Positions 8,940 to 16,647 of a DNA stretch of 64,000 bases are shown piece after piece; within the stretch, counting starts at the first letter, position 1, and the number at the start of each line of letters is the position of its first letter. The notes beneath the pieces were generated by a model. That model searched no databases. It saw only the letters and a program-made list of their open reading frames with translations, and was not told the origin of the DNA. The position numbers and the translations under genes are program-made. Source of the DNA: Bin80 sp965220365 (lineage in GTDB: Bacteria > Bacteroidota > Rhodothermia > Rhodothermales > Bin80); NCBI GenBank assembly GCA_965220365.1, contig OZ244823.1:3348001-3412000 (forward strand), read 5' to 3'.

Positions 8940-9577
8940 TCGTCAAAATATAAATCGGCAGGATCCATGGCTCCAATGTTTACTATCGCATGGAAACGAT
9001 GATCGGGCTTGACGAGGTTTCTGATATTTTCAGGCAAATTGTCAAAATCAATTCGAATTTTGACTCGGGTATCCCAGGCAGGGACAACAGCATAAAAACA
9101 CTTACGCTCCCTGTCGACATCGCCCACGCGCACAAGAGTTCGCCACGGATAGCGCGAGGGTCGCGGTTCACCTACTAATTCCTCTTCGCATTTTTCCAAA
9201 GCGAGACGTAGTTCATCTGGATTCGGATTACCGTTTCTGAGTAATCCAGGAATGTATCTCAAATAATCTCGACGAATTGGCGCTTCATGAATACTTGTGC
9301 ATAGAACACCAGGAATGTCTTTCTGGAAACATTGCGAAATGACCCTATCTCCATTGTATGGTGCATAGCTGTGCTGTTTCAACTGAAAGTCGCATAAGAT
9401 GGCATCAGTACGTCCAATTGAACCAAAGAAACTTTGCCCATTACCGTTATGGATATTCTCGACCTTAGAAGGACTGAGCCCCATATCTTCAATTACATAT
9501 TCATGGGCATCCCTCGCTTCGGGATTATCATCAACGATCAGAATACGTTCGATCTCTCGACTCCCAATTTTTAGCAT
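8924..9577 (-). CDS. Response-regulator-like protein with C-terminal beta domain
   Basis: 217 aa. The N-terminal receiver domain (residues about 12-125) has the acidic pair in ILIVDDNPEAR, the phospho-acceptor Asp in ILCDFQL and the Ser/Thr in LCTSIHE. The usual Lys after strand 5 is absent: GLLRNGNPNPDEL replaces the typical LxKP. A C-terminal domain of about 75 residues (RTLVRVGDVDRERKCFYAV, then VKIRIDFDNLPENI) looks beta-rich and is not a known DNA-binding output. It starts 2 nt after the kinase stop and overlaps the MBL gene by 16 nt. Likely the direct partner of the kinase. Confidence 0.82.
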   Translation of the reverse strand: MLKIGSREIERILIVDDNPEARDAHEYVIEDMGLSPSKVENIHNGNGQSFFGSIGRTDAILCDFQLKQHSYAPYNGDRVISQCFQKDIPGVLCTSIHEAPIRRDYLRYIPGLLRNGNPNPDELRLALEKCEEELVGEPRPSRYPWRTLVRVGDVDRERKCFYAVVPAWDTRVKIRIDFDNLPENIRNLVKPDHRFHAIVNIGAMDPADLYFDEWEEK

Positions 9578-9579
9578 CC

Positions 9580-11673
9580 TTAGGCTCCGATGATGGGTAG
9601 GTTAATGGTAATGACTGCACCCCCGTGTGGACCGTGTTCGTCTGCATCAACAGATCCGCCTAAGTCAAGCACAGCGTCACGAACGATAGTCAAACCCAAG
9701 CCCGTCCCTTGTTTACGTGTTGTCTGGCCAGGAAGCCAGATGTCGGACTTACGAATTCCGGTAATCCCCGGCCCACTGTCACTTATGGACAGACACCAAC
9801 TATTATTGACGATCTGAGTAGAAACTTCAATGATTCGATCTTGGGTCCCTGCGTCCTCAAATGCGGTAATACTGTTGTTCAAAAGATTTGTCATTATTGA
9901 TTCCAAAGCAGCGCGCTGGCCACGGAGAAATGGAGCGCCTTGCGCAAGCTTCTTGATCACCTTAACATCTGCCCCGTGGAAAAAGGGCCTGAAAGTACCT
10001 AGGACATCGTCCAAGATACTATGTAGTTCCAGTCGAGTATTTCGACGCTTTCCATGGTCCAAAAGGCTGAGAGTCACATTCCCTAAAACGGCAAGACTAT
10101 TTAGAGCACGTTTGGCGCCGTTGATCGGTTTTTTGAATTGATTCGGAAAAAGTTCACCTGAAAACTTTTTTGCGCGGCGTTCAATCGCAGCGATGGAACG
10201 CTGGATGATCTTGATCGGATTTGCATTAGACTCGTGGGCGAACGTTGCCGCAGTGATACCAGCAGTGCTAAGCGTGCGATACAATTGAACTTCCTTCTGA
10301 AGCACGTTTACCTCTCGATCCCGAAAGGACTTATACGACGTAAACGCGCCTTCGATAACAACACGCATTTCTTCCGGTACATCAGCAATCGTACTCTTAA
10401 AATCCTGTTGGGCTCTATCGGATTGCTTCGGAGCAGTTTTTCGTGCTTTTTGGCGACGGCGCTCAGCTTCCTTTAGCCTGCACTTTGCCATCCATTCCAT
10501 GGAGTCACGCGCGAAAGATTGTAAATCACGAAAGGCATTATTCTCAATGAATCCCGAGCGATCTGTCTTCTCACTCAGTTGGTTTTGCTGGTCATGTACC
10601 ACGACTCGGCCGATTGATGTATTTGTTCCCGGGCGTTCCTCAGGGCTTTTCACACGGCTGAGATTCATGCTGAGCCAATCGTCATCTGGACTGCCGTATG
10701 GATTTACTCGCAGGCCGTTATAATAGATGTGAACTCCACCGAAATCTTTTAGCCAGCGCCGAACCTCACCAATACCTGATTGGCGCGAGGAGAATGTATC
10801 TTTGCTGAGAATGAAAACCCAGAGGTCAAACTTGACCGGCGGGCACCGGTAAATTGTGCGCTTTTTAGAAACTATATCACCATGCTTCGCCTCATAAAGG
10901 AGTTCCCCCCTCCAATCAACAATTTTTGCGAATGCCTCGCCATTTGCACGGACTTCTGCACTGAGATGAAATTCGGCATCGTCGAAATATCGATTCTGGA
11001 CTAGCAACTCAAGGTCCTCGAACTCAGAAGTACATAATCTTGGGTGGAACCCCTGTCGATTGTCCTCAAAAGGATCAGCAAGCAGAATGAGTTCGCGAGC
11101 AAGACGTCTTACCTCCCTTCGACTACAAGCAGATCGCAGATCGTTGATCCTAATCTCGGTACCGGGAATAGAGTTCCGGCTAACGGGTCTCCTGGTGATG
11201 TTCAGCGTAAAATCTTCAGCAATTTGGGCACGGTCAAACTTAGTCCAGTCAATGGGCAATTCGTGCTGGACATTCTGTTCCTGCTTAGAAATCGTAGAGA
11301 GAAGAGTGCTTCGGCCCATTCTAAGAGCCGCCAACCTACCTAAACCCTTGCTTCCTGCAGGAATCCGGCCAAGAGGAGTCTGACATGAAGGATTCTTTGA
11401 AGATTGTCCTAAGACCAGCCAGCCCCCGGTAATCTGATTAGATGTCATCCCATCTCCATTGTCTCGAACAATGATCGTGCCACCTGGCTGACTCACATCT
11501 CGAAGTTCAATCTCGCATTCGGTCGCATCTGCGTCGTAGGCATTTTTGGCCAGCTCCAAGATGCCCTTGCTCAAGGTCGGATTCAGTTCTTCGCCGAGTC
11601 TCTTGACAATCCCAGTGGAGAACCTGAGATGTGTGCTTGTTGATTGTGAGTCACTCACGGCTTGTACCACCAT
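9580..11673 (-). CDS. Histidine kinase with HSP90-like GHKL sensor domain
   Basis: About 697 aa with two GHKL ATPase domains. The first is HSP90/MutL-like: N box ELAKNAYDADA, DNGDGM, and lid GSKGLGRLAA, followed by a transducer-like middle region to about residue 400. Then comes a Lys/Arg-rich linker, a DHp-like helix with a candidate phospho-His (TFAHESNANP), and a second C-terminal HATPase_c of true kinase type (NLLNNSITAFEDA, DSGPGI, GTGLGLTIV). I take the ATG at 11673 because it overlaps the methylase stop by 19 nt; a longer frame to 11712 exists. No membrane segment, so it is cytosolic and senses an internal signal. Confidence 0.88.
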   Translation of the reverse strand: MVVQAVSDSQSTSTHLRFSTGIVKRLGEELNPTLSKGILELAKNAYDADATECEIELRDVSQPGGTIIVRDNGDGMTSNQITGGWLVLGQSSKNPSCQTPLGRIPAGSKGLGRLAALRMGRSTLLSTISKQEQNVQHELPIDWTKFDRAQIAEDFTLNITRRPVSRNSIPGTEIRINDLRSACSRREVRRLARELILLADPFEDNRQGFHPRLCTSEFEDLELLVQNRYFDDAEFHLSAEVRANGEAFAKIVDWRGELLYEAKHGDIVSKKRTIYRCPPVKFDLWVFILSKDTFSSRQSGIGEVRRWLKDFGGVHIYYNGLRVNPYGSPDDDWLSMNLSRVKSPEERPGTNTSIGRVVVHDQQNQLSEKTDRSGFIENNAFRDLQSFARDSMEWMAKCRLKEAERRRQKARKTAPKQSDRAQQDFKSTIADVPEEMRVVIEGAFTSYKSFRDREVNVLQKEVQLYRTLSTAGITAATFAHESNANPIKIIQRSIAAIERRAKKFSGELFPNQFKKPINGAKRALNSLAVLGNVTLSLLDHGKRRNTRLELHSILDDVLGTFRPFFHGADVKVIKKLAQGAPFLRGQRAALESIMTNLLNNSITAFEDAGTQDRIIEVSTQIVNNSWCLSISDSGPGITGIRKSDIWLPGQTTRKQGTGLGLTIVRDAVLDLGGSVDADEHGPHGGAVITINLPIIGA

Positions 11674-13022
11674 GGCATTTCGGAAAGAGCACTTGTCGTA
11701 AGATGTCTGCAACGCAAGCGAGCATTAAGCCACTTGTCCGTTTTCGGAGAAGCGAGCCGACGCACCAATTTACGGCAAGTTTGGATAGTACCATCCTTGG
11801 GGAGTAGCACGACCAAATGGTTTTCAACTGCGACAGGTTTACTGCCACCAACCAATGTAGCAATAGCCCGACGGCCGCTATCGGGTCTGGAAGTTCGCTT
11901 CACACATACAAAAGGCGGTTCAAAGAGACGGCCGGCAAATTGACGCCTGGTCTTTATCGTGGTTAACTCACCCCAGGCTGGGAGTGAACGGGCATTGATA
12001 TAGGGAGCACAAGGGCCAGTTTCTGCGTGTCGATGTGGTACAACAGAACCTACATGAACTGAAAAGCGCTTACCAACACCGTGAGTAGCCCGGTCTGGTA
12101 GATATCCTGTGCAAGATTTATCAAGATTCAAGTTCTTTTCGAAGTGAAAAAGATAGACATCAACATCCGTCCATTTATCAAACAGGCCCAGCGGTTTCTC
12201 ACACAACACGGATCCAGAAACTCGTGTTGATTCACGCCAAGCCACATAGCGGCTTCCTGATCGAAGGACATCTGGAAGGATGGCAATTATTCTTGAACCT
12301 TCAGGAGCATCGCGGATGGCGCGTTCAACGAACAGAGCCGCAACATTGACGCGACCTGAGGCCCAATCGCAATCGGCTGGTGCTATTGCATAACCGAATG
12401 GTGGATTCATTATGATTATATCAACATCTGACATGTGCTGCAAGGAAGTCAGAGAATTGCCAATCTTAATGTTGGGAAATGGATGGAGTGGTAAACTTGA
12501 GTCAAAAGGGGGACGAATCCCATGAAGCTTGGCAGCAAGTAGGATCAGTCGCGCTTTCGTTAAACGAACGAACTGACCAGATATATCAAATCCTGAGAGT
12601 AATCTACCCCACTCACTGAGTGTGTCCTGAAAAGTGGGCTGAATGGGTAGTTTCTGCGCAGCCGCCAAAAGAAGATCGCCCGCACCACATGCTGGATCGC
12701 AAACCTTTGGGGAAGTTGTTTGACTAGTCGCTACTGTAGCCACTCTCCTCGCCAACCTAAAACTTGTAAAATATGCACCTTGCCGCCTTAGATCAATTCT
12801 CGGTACCTGTTCACGAAGAATCCGACTAGGCTCGCCATCAAGACAGAGTGCAAGCCTTTCTCGCCATTCGGAACCATTGATAGGCGTACATAGCTCGGCC
12901 AACTCAAGTATTGACTCTACGTACTGAGAAAAGGAGTCCGACTGATCACTGGCGACTGGGGTAATAGCTGCACAGCGGAGGCCGGTATTGGCTTCGCATA
13001 ACTCTGCATTTTTGGCACGCAT
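11655..13022 (-). CDS. N6-adenine DNA methyltransferase
   Basis: About 455 aa, first gene of the coupled operon. Gamma-class order: QGAYFT near residue 80, SAM motif DPACGAGDLL, GFDISG, and catalytic NPPFGYA. The C-terminal part after residue 300 resembles a target-recognition region ending in LTTSALSEMPWW. The start chosen is the ATG at 13022; a TTG 39 nt upstream is the longer option. No restriction subunit or specificity gene is adjacent, so it is not an ordinary type I system. It may mark host DNA so that the kinase/MBL part can tell self from non-self. Confidence 0.88.
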   Translation of the reverse strand: MRAKNAELCEANTGLRCAAITPVASDQSDSFSQYVESILELAELCTPINGSEWRERLALCLDGEPSRILREQVPRIDLRRQGAYFTSFRLARRVATVATSQTTSPKVCDPACGAGDLLLAAAQKLPIQPTFQDTLSEWGRLLSGFDISGQFVRLTKARLILLAAKLHGIRPPFDSSLPLHPFPNIKIGNSLTSLQHMSDVDIIIMNPPFGYAIAPADCDWASGRVNVAALFVERAIRDAPEGSRIIAILPDVLRSGSRYVAWRESTRVSGSVLCEKPLGLFDKWTDVDVYLFHFEKNLNLDKSCTGYLPDRATHGVGKRFSVHVGSVVPHRHAETGPCAPYINARSLPAWGELTTIKTRRQFAGRLFEPPFVCVKRTSRPDSGRRAIATLVGGSKPVAVENHLVVLLPKDGTIQTCRKLVRRLASPKTDKWLNARLRCRHLTTSALSEMPWWYKP

Positions 13023-13090
13023 GCGACTATATTTTGGATATTCGGTATTCTGTCTCAGCAATCATTACATCTAGGCTAACTGAGGATGCC

Positions 13091-13348
13091 TCAAAGGCAA
13101 CACAGAGTATACCGTAGCGGCACCCCGTCCCTTGCCATAACATGTCCAATTTTGCTATCAGACATGCCATCCAACATCTCAGAACACTCCCAATATTGGG
13201 GAGGTTCCAACTCATAGTTTGAACTCTTCAGCAACCTTAGGTACTTTCGTAAAGACTCCAAGTTCTGATTCCATCCGAGTTTAATTCCTTTTTCAGGATA
13301 GAAATAAATTACGTGATAAAATAAATTTGCATCTTGCCAAACCCTCAA
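13091..13348 (-). CDS. Hypothetical 85-aa protein
   Basis: A short open frame upstream of the methylase on the same strand (gap 68 bp). Composition is protein-like (ESLRKYLRLLKSSNYELEPP), but there is no family match I can name, no clear ribosome site and no start support. It could be a small regulator of the operon, a gene fragment or chance. Bases 13349-13403 show nothing. Confidence 0.3.
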   Translation of the reverse strand: MRVWQDANLFYHVIYFYPEKGIKLGWNQNLESLRKYLRLLKSSNYELEPPQYWECSEMLDGMSDSKIGHVMARDGVPLRYTLCCL

Positions 13349-13403
13349 TTCAGTTGATTGTTGGGTTTATGAGTTCCCTTTCTCATTAGGATCAATAACC
13401 AAG

Positions 13404-14180
13404 TCACATCCCGGACAGAGCCGTACGTAATGCTTCGAACCCTAGACCACTCGCTCCCGTACGAATTCGAAGACTGCACCAGAAATCCAATGTCAGCATC
13501 TGCATGAAGTGAATCGGCACTGCGATCCAGAAAGAGCGACAACGCCAAACCAGTGCTCCCAGAACAATGCCTCCCAGTAATGAAAGAACCAATTCGCTGG
13601 TGGGCTTATGTACGTGCAATAGGGCGAAAGGGAGTGCCTGAACGAAAATTGCATGCACTCCAAACGTATGCGCTGTCCCAAACAGCATGAACCCCCTCCA
13701 AAGGTACTCCCAGCCAACCCAGTACAACAGGAAGAGTGAGTGATAGATCGCAAAAATGGACCAGGAATCCACGGCTCCGCGATAATGTGGATATTCCACC
13801 TGAAAAGCTCTTCCATCCGAGAGTATCCAGGTTCCAATGAGCACTATCGGCACATAGGCCGCAAACAGGATCAGTGCCAATTTCCAGTCACCGAGCCCCA
13901 ACCCAATCTCTGCCGGCCTTTTTCGAAATCCAACGACCAGAACTAGGACCGGGATCAAAAATCCGCTCACACCCTGAATCGAAAACCACCACCCCCATGC
14001 CTGCAACCTGCTCCCATTGGGGGCAATGTGATCCAGGAAAAAGTCTCGGCTTCCAAACTTAAACGTTACGATTAGGAGCAGCGCACAGAGCGTGAGCACA
14101 ACCGTCGTCTGCAGATCCAATGACCGCAGCCCCTTAATAAACCGTTGTCTCTCGGAACCCAACACCCTGCTATGATCCAC
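13404..14180 (-). CDS. CPBP-family intramembrane metalloprotease
   Basis: 258 aa, about seven membrane segments. The CPBP (Rce1/Abi) signature is present: EYLWRGF near residue 158 (first motif, with Tyr in place of the usual second Glu), FALLHVHKP near 187 (FxxxH), and a later His in PIHFMQM. Its start overlaps the end of the S9 peptidase gene by 11 nt, so the two form an operon. Bacterial members process membrane-bound peptides or serve as immunity proteins; the substrate here is unknown. Confidence 0.85.
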   Translation of the reverse strand: MDHSRVLGSERQRFIKGLRSLDLQTTVVLTLCALLLIVTFKFGSRDFFLDHIAPNGSRLQAWGWWFSIQGVSGFLIPVLVLVVGFRKRPAEIGLGLGDWKLALILFAAYVPIVLIGTWILSDGRAFQVEYPHYRGAVDSWSIFAIYHSLFLLYWVGWEYLWRGFMLFGTAHTFGVHAIFVQALPFALLHVHKPTSELVLSLLGGIVLGALVWRCRSFWIAVPIHFMQMLTLDFWCSLRIRTGASGLGFEALRTALSGM

Positions 14181-16410
14181 TTCCTACATGACGTTCCATA
14201 AACTCCCAAATTCGCAGGAGCCGATCAATGCGTTGTTTCGGATTGCCGGTGCGCGAAAGGTTATGTCCTGCATTCGGGTATCGCACATATTCCACCGGAC
14301 GCTCTAGTGCTTTTAAGCTTTTGTACAGCACCTCACTCTGAATAACGCCGGTTCGAAGATCATTATCTGCATGCATGATCAAAAGCGGTGTCCGGATTTG
14401 ATCAACAAATGTGATCGGCGAATTTGCTCGTAGAAGTACACCCGCTTCCCACGGATACCCTCCAAAATGATTCGGTACCAGACGCCAGGCATTGCCCTCA
14501 CCAAAAAATGTACTCAAGTCATAGACTCCGCGCTGAGCGACTGCAGCCTTGAATCGCTGATCGTGAGATACAATCCAGGCCGTGAGATATCCGGCATAGG
14601 AGCCACCCGTCACTACCTGACGATCCGCATTCACCCACCGAGTCCTCCTTGTCACTTCAGATGCTACAGCCAGTACATCTCCACCAGGACCCACTCCCCA
14701 ATCCTGATAATTTGCCCGCCGGAATCCATGCCCGTATCCACCGGATCCGCGAGGATTGGAATAAACTAGGCCGTAGCCTTGTGCCGTCAAAAATTGAAAC
14801 TCATGCCACATCGTCGCTTCACCCGGCCCCCACATTGATGCGGGGCCTCCGTGAATGGCAACTAGGAGTGGATAGGTCTGCCCAAGAGCCTGAAATGTGG
14901 GGGGCATCACCCAATACTGCACATTAACAGTATCCCTTTGTAAGCGGTACTTTGCCGGAAAGCTCAGCGCTTTATTCTGAAGCCATTCTGAATTGTGTGC
15001 TGTGATTGCCGCTGATGATTCAAAATCCATTGAAGAGGCATGCAACTCCGATGGATTGAGAACCTGGGTCGTTACCATGTAAGCCATAGCCGTTGTGATA
15101 TCATAGCTACCAATCCCCCGGCTATTTTCTGTCAGCTGTGTTACAGGAAGCCCCCGATGAAGCAATTCTCCACGGTAAAAGAATGACCTCGCACTCTGAA
15201 CTAAACTGTCAGCAAGAAGTGAATCAGCTACGGGTTCCGCTGTCGGAAGTGCTGGCCGACCCTCATTGACAGACGCTCGGTACAGTGGCACACCCCCCTC
15301 GGACGGGGCCGTGAAATACACAAACCACTCATCATGAGACCACTTGACACCCCTGATACTTCGATCAAAGTCGAGTGTCAGCATTTCCGGGGGATTCAGC
15401 CCATCAATGGCAAAATATCCAAGTTCGGACTGCGCGTACCCGGGATCGGTGAGACTGCTCGCCTGGAACGTGATAAACCGCCCACTGGGGGAGACGATCG
15501 GAGAACTCAGGCGATAACCTCCAATATCAAGTAACAATCGCTTGCGGGAGGATTCTGTGTCAACGAGAAACAAATCCCGATCCTGCTCCCGGTCAGGATG
15601 ACCTGCAGTCTCGGGATAACCACTTACAACGATCTGGCGGTTATCCAAAAGCCATGTTGCACCACTAAAGCCGTAATGTCCCGTCGTAATCACCTTGATC
15701 TCTGGATCATCACCAGCCAGATTTGCAACGAAGTAGTGCCTTGAACGATACTCCGGAGACAAGTCTAACTCACCCTGGAAATTCAGTCGATTCAAAAGAC
15801 GCGGATTGGCATCTCTACGATTCTTATCCAGCCATGCTCTCACGTTTGCCAGTTCTCCATCCGGGTTTGCTTCCGCAGTATGATTCTCCCAGGAAGATCT
15901 CCCTGGACGCTCTTGTGACCATTCTGGCGCAAATCCGGTGAGATCAAGGACTTCGTCTCTGCTAAGCGTCGTAGAAAAAAGTATCTTCTGTCCGTCGGGT
16001 GACCACTGCGGATCACTGACTCCGTGCTCAAAACTGAACAACTGCCTCGCTTCTCCACCGTAAACGGAGATCTCAAAAACTTGGAATTTCCCCTCTACAC
16101 TACGCAGAAACGTGATCCGTTCACTATCTGGGTGCCACACAGGAGAGCTTCCCCCTCCATAGGTCATCTGTTTGGGGGGCTCCGACCGATCCGCAGCGGC
16201 CATCCAGATTTCGGATCGATACTGGTAATCATCGTCTCCGTCTGGAATGATAGAACGGACCGTATAGGCAACGTAGCGTCCATTGGGCGCCGCAGCGACA
16301 CTGCCAAGTTGCTGAATCTTAAGCAAGTCAGTAGCCAAAATGGGCTCCCGCTCAACCTGGGCAGTAACACTAGTGGCAAAAAAACAAAGTCCAATCAATA
16401 GGATGCGCAT
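14170..16410 (-). CDS. Prolyl oligopeptidase family (S9) peptidase
   Basis: About 746 aa. A signal peptide (MRILLIGLCFFATSVTAQ) sets the start at 16410. A WD40/TolB-like propeller (residues 30-450; repeats such as SPVWHPDSERITFL and DPQWSPDGQKILF) is followed by an alpha/beta hydrolase. The catalytic triad is visible: Ser in GGSYAGYL, Asp in MHADNDLRTG and His in PNAGHNLS. It resembles acylaminoacyl peptidases/dipeptidyl peptidases of Bacteroidota that degrade peptides in the periplasm. Translationally coupled to the CPBP protease gene. Confidence 0.92.
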   Translation of the reverse strand: MRILLIGLCFFATSVTAQVEREPILATDLLKIQQLGSVAAAPNGRYVAYTVRSIIPDGDDDYQYRSEIWMAAADRSEPPKQMTYGGGSSPVWHPDSERITFLRSVEGKFQVFEISVYGGEARQLFSFEHGVSDPQWSPDGQKILFSTTLSRDEVLDLTGFAPEWSQERPGRSSWENHTAEANPDGELANVRAWLDKNRRDANPRLLNRLNFQGELDLSPEYRSRHYFVANLAGDDPEIKVITTGHYGFSGATWLLDNRQIVVSGYPETAGHPDREQDRDLFLVDTESSRKRLLLDIGGYRLSSPIVSPSGRFITFQASSLTDPGYAQSELGYFAIDGLNPPEMLTLDFDRSIRGVKWSHDEWFVYFTAPSEGGVPLYRASVNEGRPALPTAEPVADSLLADSLVQSARSFFYRGELLHRGLPVTQLTENSRGIGSYDITTAMAYMVTTQVLNPSELHASSMDFESSAAITAHNSEWLQNKALSFPAKYRLQRDTVNVQYWVMPPTFQALGQTYPLLVAIHGGPASMWGPGEATMWHEFQFLTAQGYGLVYSNPRGSGGYGHGFRRANYQDWGVGPGGDVLAVASEVTRRTRWVNADRQVVTGGSYAGYLTAWIVSHDQRFKAAVAQRGVYDLSTFFGEGNAWRLVPNHFGGYPWEAGVLLRANSPITFVDQIRTPLLIMHADNDLRTGVIQSEVLYKSLKALERPVEYVRYPNAGHNLSRTGNPKQRIDRLLRIWEFMERHVGSGS

Positions 16411-16462
16411 AGGCTCAAAAAAGTGGATAATGATGGTCTGCAAAATATACGTCAAGCAAAAA

Positions 16463-16515
16463 GATGGGGAGTTATACACGGGGTGCGTTGACACTCATGT
16501 ATATAACTCCCCAAA
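16463..16515 (-). terminator. Stem-loop, probable terminator of the M16 gene
   Basis: Inverted repeat GGGGAGTTATA (16466-16476) and TATAACTCCCC (16502-16512), extendable to 14 bp with one mismatch, loop about 20 nt. Read on the minus strand the second arm is followed by ATCTTTTTG, so it can end transcription from the M16 peptidase gene. It also lies about 55 bp upstream of the S9 start, so an operator role is not excluded. The rest of 16411-16647 shows nothing clear. Confidence 0.5.
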
Positions 16516-16647
16516 GATAGGCTTAGAGACACGATTGCAATACAGGCGGCCGCCACAATGTCTGCAATGCGAAAGTGTCTACTGACAAAGAAGAGAATAC
16601 CTACATTCAACCTAGCCTATACCGTACGATCATCTCCCGTGTCTGCA

